A stretch of 55,698 bases of DNA, taken from contig JAKPQD010000058.1 of NCBI GenBank assembly GCA_029572965.1, positions 1 to 55,698 on the forward strand, in the 5' to 3' direction. Below, in pieces: positions 1-7,352 of the stretch. The translations under genes and the position numbers were made by a program. How positions within the stretch are numbered: the stretch's first letter is position 1; each line of letters begins with the position of its first letter. Below the pieces are notes generated by a model. It saw only the letters and a program-made list of their open reading frames with translations, had not been told where the DNA came from and did no database searches. Source of the stretch: Bacteroidota bacterium. GTDB lineage: Bacteria > Bacteroidota > Bacteroidia > Bacteroidales > DTGW01.

Positions 1-169
1 TTTGCATCTACAATAGTAGAAATTTATTAGGCTTTATAGCCCCAATGAGTTTTATTTATTTTGTCTTGATCTACAATAGTAGAAATTTATTAGGCTTTAT
101 AGCCATTTCGGCAATTAAAAACTCATACATTTCATCTACAATAGTAGAAATTTATTAGGCTTTATAGCC
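1..169 (-). CRISPR. Type V-A (Cas12a) CRISPR array, truncated by the window edge
   Basis: Three identical 36-nt repeats lie at 6-41, 69-104 and 134-169, separated by spacers of 27 nt (42-68) and 29 nt (105-133). Positions 1-5 belong to the next spacer, so the array continues past the left edge. On the minus strand each repeat starts GGCTATAAAGCC (itself a GGCT/AGCC hairpin) and ends in AATTTCTACTATTGTAGAT, the Cas12a crRNA handle with the UCUAC/GUAGA stem. This fixes transcription leftward, with the leader between the array and cas2. I saw no match of either spacer elsewhere in the window. Confidence 0.97.
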
Positions 170-328
170 TCTATGCAAAAATTTTTGCTTTACAAATGTA
201 GCAATTTCAATAAAGAAAAACATATTAAGAGTATTCTTTTTACCCCCACCCTTTTGATGTACATTATTTCAAAGAACTAATAATAAACCTTTTACATTAT
301 TTTCATAAAAAATAAAGACCAAGGTTTG
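170..328 (-). promoter_or_regulatory. CRISPR leader with a degenerate repeat-like segment and a palindrome
   Basis: AT-rich non-coding interval between the end of cas2 and the first intact repeat, in the position expected for the leader. At 188-207 the minus strand reads AAATTGCTACATTTGTAAAG, matching 15 of 20 positions of the repeat handle. A perfect 14-nt palindrome (GCAAAAATTTTTGC, 175-188) lies between this and the first repeat. I could not place a promoter with confidence. Confidence 0.6.
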
Positions 329-604
329 TTATGGAAAATAAACAAGCGGTTGGTCGCGATGTATGGCATTGCCATATTTTACAGCATGGTCGAGCTCCGT
401 TTCGAAAATAAAGATACTGTCGCCTCCCCCAAACTTTTCGGCAAATACCGATTCGATTTTCACCCTCAGGATATCCTGCATACGCTTGGTATTGTTTATC
501 TCAAACACGGAATACTGCAAACGCACGCCCCCGTTTTTTTCGAGCATCTTCGAAAACTTTCGGCGAAGTTTATCATCAGCTATATCGTAACTTACTACAA
601 GCAT
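329..604 (-). CDS. cas2: CRISPR-associated endoribonuclease/adaptation protein Cas2
   Basis: A 91-residue protein of the usual Cas2 size. It opens with the ferredoxin-like first strand and acidic motif (MLVVSYDIADDKLRRKF) and keeps the typical GGVRLQYSVFE segment. Cas2 forms a dimer that bridges two Cas1 dimers in the spacer integration complex. The gene starts 3 nt after the cas1 stop and is the last gene before the leader and array, so it is co-transcribed with cas4 and cas1. Confidence 0.96.
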   Translation of the reverse strand: MLVVSYDIADDKLRRKFSKMLEKNGGVRLQYSVFEINNTKRMQDILRVKIESVFAEKFGGGDSIFIFETELDHAVKYGNAIHRDQPLVYFP

Positions 605-607
605 GGC

Positions 608-1579
608 TCAATTGATATTAAATGTTGGATAATCGGGAACACTCTTGCGTTGCATAAAGCAGCGGTAGTACGAACGCACGTAACGAAACACATCTGACTT
701 GTATTCGATAAGCACATCGTAAAACATGTGGGTATAGTCGCTGTTTTTCTCGCGTTTCAGGACGTATTCGTTTTTGAAAAGCAAAAAATCTTCGTCTTTA
801 CATTGCTTGGTATTGAATGCCTTACGCACCTGCTGGTCAATAATACAACGGAAAGGCTCCATGAGGTCGCAAATAAGCGACTTGCGCCTGAACCACAAGC
901 GATGATATACGCCAATGTAAGGGTCAAAACCAAAAAGCCGCACGAAAGCCTCGACATAATTGAATAGTATGGTATATCCAATGTCGAGCGTAACATTTAC
1001 AGGGTCTGTCTTTGCCCTGGGGCAGCGGGCTTTCCATCCCAGTTCGTCAAAGTATGCAGCAAAGTACGATTTGGCAATACGCCCCTCGATACCCATAACG
1101 GTATCATAGTCCGGAGCTTCTTTTAACAAAGATATTGCTTTAGCACAATGTTCTTTTGCTTTGTCTATCTGCTCGGTCTTCTTGCGCGTTTTTTCCAACA
1201 GCCGCAACTGGTTTTGTATTTTGTTGGCAACAAGTATTTTGGGAATGCTGATATCTTCTTTATCCCACTCGTACTGCTTTTGGCGCAACAAAAAATTGGC
1301 CTCGGCTGTAACCGAAAAGAAAAACACAGGCCTGAAGTTGGGTTTCATTACCACTACCGGGATTCCAAACCTGGTGCATTTGTCAATCAACGGCGTGGTA
1401 ATGGTAATATGCCCGACAACAAACAAGGCCAGTATTTTCTGGAAAGGGAGTTTGGTCAACGTCTTGTTGGCTTCGGTGTCTTCAAGGAGCAATTCTCCGT
1501 TCATTACACGCAGTGCCCGCTCTTCAATGCAGTTGATTACAAAGACAGAGCGATATTCGATGTCTTTATGAGTAAACAT
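608..1579 (-). CDS. cas1: CRISPR-associated integrase Cas1
   Basis: A 323-residue Cas1, full length for type V-A. Cas1 is the metal-dependent integrase that inserts new spacers at the leader-proximal repeat. Visible catalytic residues are E165 (MGIEGR), H226 (VYHRLWF) and the DLMEPFR motif with D238/E241. The start overlaps the 3' end of cas4 by 14 nt and cas2 follows after 3 nt, indicating one translationally coupled adaptation operon. No damage is seen. Confidence 0.97.
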   Translation of the reverse strand: MFTHKDIEYRSVFVINCIEERALRVMNGELLLEDTEANKTLTKLPFQKILALFVVGHITITTPLIDKCTRFGIPVVVMKPNFRPVFFFSVTAEANFLLRQKQYEWDKEDISIPKILVANKIQNQLRLLEKTRKKTEQIDKAKEHCAKAISLLKEAPDYDTVMGIEGRIAKSYFAAYFDELGWKARCPRAKTDPVNVTLDIGYTILFNYVEAFVRLFGFDPYIGVYHRLWFRRKSLICDLMEPFRCIIDQQVRKAFNTKQCKDEDFLLFKNEYVLKREKNSDYTHMFYDVLIEYKSDVFRYVRSYYRCFMQRKSVPDYPTFNIN

Positions 1580-2132
1580 TTTCGGTTTCGGTTTTGTCGC
1601 ACAAATTGCAGTATATACAATGAGCGCATTTGTTTATATTAGTATGTATAGGCTTTGTCGGATCAAATTGTTTGAAACGTGTAATAAAATCAACCAGTTC
1701 CTGTTTGCCATTCTCATCAGGCACATCTATCGGGTATTTTGTATTGGTCGAAATGGAATAAAACGACAAATGTTTCACCTCGTAACCCATCTCTGTCATA
1801 CAATAATATTGTGCCCAAAGCTGGTAAATCTGCCCCTGGTATATGGTGTGCAACAGGTATTTACGTTCGATGAGCGCTTTTTCATTGCCTTTGTAAAGGT
1901 CTATTTTGCCTATAATACCCAGCTCGTTGCTATATACCGACAGGGCGGTTATTTCGTCTTTGCGGGTACTGTATTTCTTCTCGTCAATAGCCTCATGCGC
2001 CGCTTTGCCTTGTGTTTGCGGTGTGGCGTGTACCAAATCCTCGTCACCACCCATATACACGTTGTGCAGGTATATAGAATACGGGCAAAATATGAAATCG
2101 TTCAGGGTCGATATGGCTATATAATCCTGCAT
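1566..2132 (-). CDS. cas4: CRISPR-associated exonuclease Cas4 (RecB-like, Fe-S)
   Basis: A 188-residue Cas4. Visible elements are a first cysteine at C16 (FIFCPYSIYL), H46, the RecB nuclease acidic/lysine motif (GKIDLY around D78, then ERK at 89-91), the QIYQLWAQYY motif from Q101, and a C-terminal cysteine cluster (C169, C172, C175, C178) that with C16 would hold a 4Fe-4S cluster. In V-A systems Cas4 trims prespacers and helps select PAM-proximal ends. Its ATG is only 5 nt after the RAYT stop codon, so it probably depends on upstream transcription through the RAYT gene. Confidence 0.95.
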   Translation of the reverse strand: MQDYIAISTLNDFIFCPYSIYLHNVYMGGDEDLVHATPQTQGKAAHEAIDEKKYSTRKDEITALSVYSNELGIIGKIDLYKGNEKALIERKYLLHTIYQGQIYQLWAQYYCMTEMGYEVKHLSFYSISTNTKYPIDVPDENGKQELVDFITRFKQFDPTKPIHTNINKCAHCIYCNLCDKTETENVYS

Positions 2133-2137
2133 TCCTG

Positions 2138-2818
2138 TTATTTTAACGAATCAACATCCCAATGTTGAACATTATTTTGTATGTAACGCCTGATACGCCA
2201 ATATTCATCATCATTACGCACAATATGGTCGTGAAACCGCGCCTGCCATTCAAACGCCATGCCCCGTTCGCGTGCATATTTGGTTACCCCTATTTTGAAC
2301 CCACGTACAATGGACGCCACGTTTTGCGATTGTGGACCAAAATGGTTGCACGGGGCGTTGACGGGCGGCGGTGTTTTTTTTTGTTGGGACGCAATATTTT
2401 GCGTCCGTTCCAATGGTTGCGTTTGTAGGGACGCAAAATTTTGCGTCCCTACGGTTGCGACCATATCATCGTCCGTCGTCGTTTTAACGATATCGCAAAC
2501 GTTTTTAAAACGTTCGTTACCACCGACCCGTTTGATGGTAAACAACAAATGCACGTGGTTGGGCATAATAACAAATTCGTCCACCGTTACAAACGGAAAA
2601 TGCAGGGGTATATCCATGGCACATTGGTGTGCCTGCCTGCCCAGGTCGGTCATTTCCATTGTTTGCACCCCATTACCATTGGCAACAATATGGCCAAAAC
2701 AATGCACCCTGCCATGCGTGCAAATGGTAATAAAATACGACCCGTTGGAGGCATAATCCCAACCGGGGCAACGTGCCGAGGCGCTGCGGTATTTGTTCTG
2801 GTATTTATCGGAAGGCAT
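2138..2818 (-). CDS. REP-associated tyrosine transposase (RAYT, IS200-like Y1 family)
   Basis: A 226-residue single-domain HUH protein. The His-x-His metal motif is at H88-H90 (MPNHVHLLF), and the conserved C-terminal block FEWQARFHDHIVRN is followed by DEYWRIRRYIQNN. I cannot assign the catalytic tyrosine from sequence alone; Y206 and Y212 are candidates. RAYTs recognise REP palindromes and are usually domesticated, non-IS transposases. Residues about 120-170 form a low-complexity linker (QNFAS, QNIAS, QNVAS) encoded by REP-like palindromes. The gene sits between cas12a and cas4 on the same strand, an insertion into the canonical V-A order. Confidence 0.9.
   Translation of the reverse strand: MPSDKYQNKYRSASARCPGWDYASNGSYFITICTHGRVHCFGHIVANGNGVQTMEMTDLGRQAHQCAMDIPLHFPFVTVDEFVIMPNHVHLLFTIKRVGGNERFKNVCDIVKTTTDDDMVATVGTQNFASLQTQPLERTQNIASQQKKTPPPVNAPCNHFGPQSQNVASIVRGFKIGVTKYARERGMAFEWQARFHDHIVRNDDEYWRIRRYIQNNVQHWDVDSLK
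2312..2452. repeat. REP-like palindromic units inside the RAYT coding sequence
   Basis: Two clear units and one degraded unit share the core GGACGC...TTTTGCG. The best is a perfect 28-nt palindrome at 2425-2452 with centre GCAAAATTTTGC. An imperfect unit is at 2387-2406 (GGACGCAATATTTTGCGTCC). A weaker one is at 2312-2328. Each yields a Q-N-x-A-S peptide in the RAYT reading frame, so the linker of the protein appears to be built from these units. Confidence 0.8.
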
Positions 2819-2854
2819 AGGATGAGCGGGTTATTGGGTTTTAATGTTTGGTTA

Positions 2855-2880
2855 TAACGGCGCAAAATTTTGCGCCGTTA
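2855..2880. repeat. 26-bp perfect palindrome, REP-like, between RAYT and cas12a
   Basis: The sequence runs TAACGGCGC, AAAATTTT, GCGCCGTTA and is perfectly self-complementary. It shares the GCAAAATTTTGC centre with the palindrome at 2425-2452 inside the adjacent RAYT gene. It sits 36 nt upstream of the RAYT start. It lacks a T-tract on either strand, so it is not an intrinsic terminator. Confidence 0.85.
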
Positions 2881-2903
2881 CCTTGATAATTGTACCATTG
2901 GTA

Positions 2904-5900
2904 TTATTGGATATATTGTAGCCATTCTTTATTACTAATAGCCAGTTTTACCTTTTTTATATCAGGAGCTTGCTTGATTTGCTCAACCACCCACATTCCT
3001 TTGCGGGCTATGTTATAAGCCCCGTTGGCATCGGCATCTTTGGGCAGTTTATCGCCCGCGTGACGGCTATCAAAGAAAACACCATTATTATCAGCAACAG
3101 GCGAAATCAAATAGTCAACATCAGTACCTGTAATGCTGTTGCGCATTTGTAAGGTTAGCCTGAACAACTGCAACAAGCCCTCCGGTTCGTTTTTATGTTC
3201 CTTGCCATCGTTGTAAAAAAACGTTTTGTCGGTCCTGCTAACAATGGCTTCTTTCAAGCCCGATGACTTGTAATCGATGTTGTAATGGTTGAAAAAGTTG
3301 ATAAACTCTTGTGTAAGCTGCACCTCTTTGCTGTCCCACTGGCTGTTTTTATCGGGGTTACGGAAGGTAACAATACGGCTGCCATAGGTACAGATAACCC
3401 AGTTTTGCCTTGTACCTTCGGCTTTGCCACTGAACCGGGTATAATCATTGACTACAAACTCGAAGTAGCCCTTCTCGGCATTATAGCGTATGGTATCGAA
3501 TTTGGAAAAAAACGCTTGCGCACTTTTCACATTATCGTACCGGGTATCAAACAGGTTGACAAATCCTGTTACCGGATCCATCTTGCTGGTGTTCCATGCC
3601 GGCACGTAGAAAAGAAAACCGCTTTGCTTGCCCATGGTTTTGAAACTCTCGAATTTGTTGGTCAACTGAAGGGCATTGAGCGTACCACCAACTTCTGTTG
3701 GTGCCTTCTTTTTGTCAACTAAGTAATTGAGCTTGTCAATGAGCATTTTTTCAAATTTTTGATAGACCGATTTTTCTACTTTCTGCCTGCCACGTATAAA
3801 GCCCAGGTTCAAATCTTCCAATACCACAATGGCATTGTATTGTACCATGAGTTCGGCTATTTTATGCACCACCTGGCTGATGTAGCCTTCCTTCAGCTCC
3901 TTAATGGTTTCAATGGTTTTCCAGCTTTCGCGCTCTTCAAGCCTTGCTTTTTCACGTTTGTCGAGCAAATCGTGATAATTAGTCCGGTATGTGTTGCCTT
4001 TGTATTCGTTTACAATCTCGTTGAGCGAAAACTGTTTAACAATCTCACCTTTGGGGTTTATCAATGTTAAATACAACAAATGGCGCTCGCCACGGTCTAT
4101 GCCAATAATGTGAATGTCGTCGCTGTTGTCTTTGATAAACTGGTTGACCCGCGCATTGATATTGTTCAGCCCAATGCCTTTAAAGTTCATGGTTATGGGC
4201 ACATGAAACTGGAATTTGTCGATCGTGTAGCGTTTGTCCTTAACAATATCGTACTCAAAAATGCTTTGCTTCTTTTGGTTCAGCTCATTTTTGTTATCGA
4301 GGGCCTGTTTGGCTGGGTGTATGGTGGTATGCTCGGCATTGATGCTCGATTTGCGAAAAAACACCTCGGCCTGCCCATTGAGCTTATAAACCACGTTTTT
4401 AAGATTTTCGGGGTCGAAAAGCATTTTCCAATAAAGCGTGTGCATGTTGGGTGTGCCTTTGCTGTGCGGCGAAAAATCTTTGTTGTAAATCTTGAAAAGA
4501 TACAGCTTGCTTTCTTCTACTAATTGGTTGATGTAGTTTTCTGATACATTAATAAAGTATAATTTATATGCTTCTTCAGTAACATGAGTTGTAAAATCTT
4601 GCCATGTATTGTATTTATCCCTAAAATTAAAAGGTATTCCAAGATAATTACTGACAGCACTTTTGTAATACTCAATATATTTGCCTAAATCTCTTTCATC
4701 AAATACTTTTACCTCTGCTTTGGGCTTATCTTGCACATAGCTTTGTTTCTTCTTAATTTCAAATATCTCAGGTATATATTTTTTCTTTAATTCATCCAAA
4801 TTTTTTGTGAACCTTTTGACACCATTTTCAGTAATGATAAGGTTTTGTATATCCATTTCTGCTTTGTACTGCTTATATACAAGTTTTTCAAAGCAAGTGC
4901 CATCATCAGGCAATTTACCTTTGAAAATGGTGTTGAACTTTTTGTCCATAATTGCCAGATAGTACAGCCCGTCTTTACGTAGGATAACGCTGGTATTGTC
5001 GGCTTCCTTGTTCACGTCCCAACCATCGAGCAGGGTAGAGTTTTCGAAGTTGAGCTTTATTTTTTCTTCCGAATACGGCTTTTTGGTCATGTAATTACGT
5101 ACCTTGTTGTACAGCGGGGTGATTTGGTCGAGCGTTTTCCATAGCTCAGTAAATTCGCCATAAAATTTTTCGTCTTTATCGGCCTCGTTGCCCTTGCCCA
5201 GCAGGGGCTTTACAAACCATTGCACGGCCTTGATGCTGTCGAGCAATAGTTTTAGTTTTTCTACGGCCACTGGGTCTTGTGCCAAGCTACTCCCCTGGTA
5301 ACTTATCTTTAAAAGGTCCTCGGCCTTTTTATAGTTATCTGCAATTATCTCGAACAGGCTTTTGGTTTCTTTGTCCTCTTTGTTCTCTTTTTCTTCTTTT
5401 CCAAGAGCGGCAAAGTAACCATCCACTTTCTTGTCGTACCCTTCGCCAAGCAATGCAAGGCACTCGTTTATAAACCCTATGGAAATACTATCGAAATCTT
5501 TGAAATACTTTTCTTTACGTTCCTGGTATTTTTCCTGGCTTTCTTTGTTTTTTTGTGGAAAATCGTTTTCGTACCTTTTCTCGATAGCTTTTTGTATAAC
5601 GCCCCAATGGCCAAACATCTTTTGCGAAATATCAGTAAGGCCGGTATCGTTGCGCAGGTATATTTTGTGCAGGTCAAAATCCTTTAGCAGCTGTAAAAGT
5701 TCAATTAACGAATGTTCGCCTTCTTTTTGTTTGTAAAACACGTGTTCATGAATTTCACGATAACATTTTTCGATACTTTCGAGAACTTCTTTGTCTGTTT
5801 TAAAATCTTCGGGCAACCACGAAATGGCATTGCGGTCGCTCAAAATTTGCTTATACAGCGGCTTTAACTTAGGCAAACGCTTTGTTTTGTCGGTTTGCTG

Positions 5901-6740
5901 TTGGTTGTACAGGTTGATGTACTCGTTAAGGCCTTTTATTTTAGTACCGTTGTCAAGTGTTTTGCCACCAATAACAGCATTATAAACGTCAATTTGCGTT
6001 TGGGTAAGAAAATCGGAATAGGCCGAAAGGGTAAAAATATCATCAATAGTTTTTACATTCAGGTAAGCCTCTAAATCTTTGTACAATTGTGGTAAATTTT
6101 CAGCAACAGCAGTTGTTTTAGCTTTTTCAAAGGAATTAATATTGTCAATAAATTTTGGCAGGTTGTCATGGACTAAGCGGTATGCAATGGCTGTTGATTT
6201 TTCCTCGGCCGAATACATATTCTTCCTGTTTTCGTGAAACCCCGTAAAATAGGTGGTAAAATTTTCAAACTCAGACACAAGTTGCCAATCTTTTTCATCT
6301 TTCACAAAGGTTTTAAGGTCTTCCTTTATCAGCTCTTTAGCAAATAGCCTCTTGAACTGGTCTTTAAAAGCACTGTCTTTTTCGAACCGCTCAGCAATTT
6401 GTTTTCGGAGTTTTGCCTGAACATCTTCAAACTTCTTCTTTAAGTTATCATCTCTTTGTTTCTGCATGTAGAGAGAATAATACTCCTCTAAAGAATCATT
6501 TTTGTTTTCACTGGCATACTTCAATTTAAACCCCGTCAAAGCTTTTTCAATAAAAGCCTTGTGATAATCATCTATAATTTTTTTCACTTCCTGGTAACTT
6601 TCAGCCCGATGTTCATCTTGGATTAAAAATCCATTCTTTTCAATGTGTTCCAAAGTTTTTCCTTGTGGCACCAACTCAAACCTCAAAGTCTTCGACAACG
6701 AATAAAGTCCTGTAAATTCTGATAAATCTTTTTTCATCAT
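2904..6740 (-). CDS. cas12a: CRISPR effector nuclease Cas12a (Cpf1)
   Basis: A 1278-residue Cas12a, the usual length. It cuts dsDNA guided by a single crRNA and processes its own pre-crRNA. The N-terminus (FTGLYSLSKTLRFELVPQGKT) is the WED-I segment. Pre-crRNA processing residues are H846 (FHVPIT), K854 and K870. RuvC I is IGIDRGERHLLY with D882, RuvC II is VVLEDLNLGF with E975, and RuvC III is DADANGAYNIARKG at 1235-1248. The Nuc-lobe arginine is R1200 (LQMRNS). The RuvC, processing and Nuc residues all look intact, so the effector should be active. A terminator closes the upstream HIRAN gene, so cas12a likely starts its own transcript in 6741-6948. Confidence 0.98.
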   Translation of the reverse strand: MMKKDLSEFTGLYSLSKTLRFELVPQGKTLEHIEKNGFLIQDEHRAESYQEVKKIIDDYHKAFIEKALTGFKLKYASENKNDSLEEYYSLYMQKQRDDNLKKKFEDVQAKLRKQIAERFEKDSAFKDQFKRLFAKELIKEDLKTFVKDEKDWQLVSEFENFTTYFTGFHENRKNMYSAEEKSTAIAYRLVHDNLPKFIDNINSFEKAKTTAVAENLPQLYKDLEAYLNVKTIDDIFTLSAYSDFLTQTQIDVYNAVIGGKTLDNGTKIKGLNEYINLYNQQQTDKTKRLPKLKPLYKQILSDRNAISWLPEDFKTDKEVLESIEKCYREIHEHVFYKQKEGEHSLIELLQLLKDFDLHKIYLRNDTGLTDISQKMFGHWGVIQKAIEKRYENDFPQKNKESQEKYQERKEKYFKDFDSISIGFINECLALLGEGYDKKVDGYFAALGKEEKENKEDKETKSLFEIIADNYKKAEDLLKISYQGSSLAQDPVAVEKLKLLLDSIKAVQWFVKPLLGKGNEADKDEKFYGEFTELWKTLDQITPLYNKVRNYMTKKPYSEEKIKLNFENSTLLDGWDVNKEADNTSVILRKDGLYYLAIMDKKFNTIFKGKLPDDGTCFEKLVYKQYKAEMDIQNLIITENGVKRFTKNLDELKKKYIPEIFEIKKKQSYVQDKPKAEVKVFDERDLGKYIEYYKSAVSNYLGIPFNFRDKYNTWQDFTTHVTEEAYKLYFINVSENYINQLVEESKLYLFKIYNKDFSPHSKGTPNMHTLYWKMLFDPENLKNVVYKLNGQAEVFFRKSSINAEHTTIHPAKQALDNKNELNQKKQSIFEYDIVKDKRYTIDKFQFHVPITMNFKGIGLNNINARVNQFIKDNSDDIHIIGIDRGERHLLYLTLINPKGEIVKQFSLNEIVNEYKGNTYRTNYHDLLDKREKARLEERESWKTIETIKELKEGYISQVVHKIAELMVQYNAIVVLEDLNLGFIRGRQKVEKSVYQKFEKMLIDKLNYLVDKKKAPTEVGGTLNALQLTNKFESFKTMGKQSGFLFYVPAWNTSKMDPVTGFVNLFDTRYDNVKSAQAFFSKFDTIRYNAEKGYFEFVVNDYTRFSGKAEGTRQNWVICTYGSRIVTFRNPDKNSQWDSKEVQLTQEFINFFNHYNIDYKSSGLKEAIVSRTDKTFFYNDGKEHKNEPEGLLQLFRLTLQMRNSITGTDVDYLISPVADNNGVFFDSRHAGDKLPKDADANGAYNIARKGMWVVEQIKQAPDIKKVKLAISNKEWLQYIQ

Positions 6741-6770
6741 AATAAAATTTAATTTTTAAAGGAATGATGG

Positions 6771-6829
6771 AACTCCCATGTTGACAATTTTATTTCTGTC
6801 GTGTTTGCGTTCGCAAGAACATGGGTGTT
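6771..6829 (-). promoter_or_regulatory. Inverted repeat with nested hairpin in the cas12a upstream region
   Basis: AACTCCCATGTT (6771-6782) and AACATGGGTGTT (6818-6829) are inverted copies matching at 11 of 12 positions. Between them a TTGCG/CGCAA hairpin with a 2-nt loop occupies 6805-6816. The structure lies 31-89 nt upstream of the cas12a start and would be in its 5' leader or promoter. It could be an operator or an mRNA structure; which one is not decided by sequence. The rest of 6741-6948 is AT-rich with no gene. Confidence 0.45.
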
Positions 6830-6942
6830 TCATAGGTTTAATATTTAAATTATTTGTAAATGTCATTTCTACGTTCAACATTAAATTATACTACACACCA
6901 TAATAATTCTACAAGTTACAAAATATTACAACATTCATTTTC

Positions 6943-6981
6943 TTCAAAAAACGCTTTGCATCTTGAAGATGCAAAGCGTTT
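6943..6981 (-). terminator. Intrinsic terminator of the WYL-HIRAN operon
   Basis: A 16-bp perfect stem (6949-6964 with 6966-6981, core CGCTTTGCATCTT) is followed on the minus strand by six T residues. It starts 7 nt past the HIRAN stop codon and separates that operon from cas12a. Confidence 0.85.
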
Positions 6982-6987
6982 AAGCGT

Positions 6988-7308
6988 TTACCCGTTCTTT
7001 TTCAAATACACCACTACGCCTACCTGGTTTTCGGGGTGGTCGGTGGCATTGATGCGCTGGATGCGGGTTTCGAATATTTCGGCATAGCCCTGTTCGAGGA
7101 GCTTGCTTATGGGGCTGTTTTCGCCACGCGGTACAAAACCCAGCTTATGCTCTCCAAAGTAAAGCGCCACTGCCTTTGGGTCGTATCTGTTGTCAGGCTC
7201 GGCCACCAGACGTAATTCTGTGCCTATTTTTAACTCATTGAATACTATGGGGCCATCGTAATAGGTAAACCCTGCAATGTTGAAATGTGTCAAATGTCTG
7301 CGTTCCAT
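6988..7308 (-). CDS. HIRAN domain protein
   Basis: A 106-residue stand-alone HIRAN domain. The diagnostic pattern is visible: FTYYDGPIVFNELKIG, then LRLVAEPDNRYDPKAVALYF, then KLGFVPRGENSPISKLL. HIRAN domains bind single-stranded 3' DNA ends in some SWI2/SNF2 and restriction-type proteins and are often found as small proteins near CRISPR and other defence genes in Bacteroidota. It lies 44 nt downstream of a WYL regulator on the same strand and is closed by a terminator before cas12a. A role in repair or in sensing damaged DNA at this locus is inference. Confidence 0.88.
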   Translation of the reverse strand: MERRHLTHFNIAGFTYYDGPIVFNELKIGTELRLVAEPDNRYDPKAVALYFGEHKLGFVPRGENSPISKLLEQGYAEIFETRIQRINATDHPENQVGVVVYLKKNG

Positions 7309-7352
7309 TGTTTTATAGTTTTAATCTGGAACAAAACTATTGTACCCAAGCG

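Noticed and set aside
42-133. Self-targeting by visible spacers.
   Set aside because: No full-length match to either spacer was seen in the window; only short AT-rich similarity (for example near 8270).
6900-6935. Repeat-like pieces (TTGTAGA, TTCTAC) near the cas12a promoter, possibly a crRNA-like self-regulating RNA.
   Set aside because: Only about 10 or 11 of 19 positions match the repeat and no stem is kept, which is expected by chance in such AT-rich DNA.
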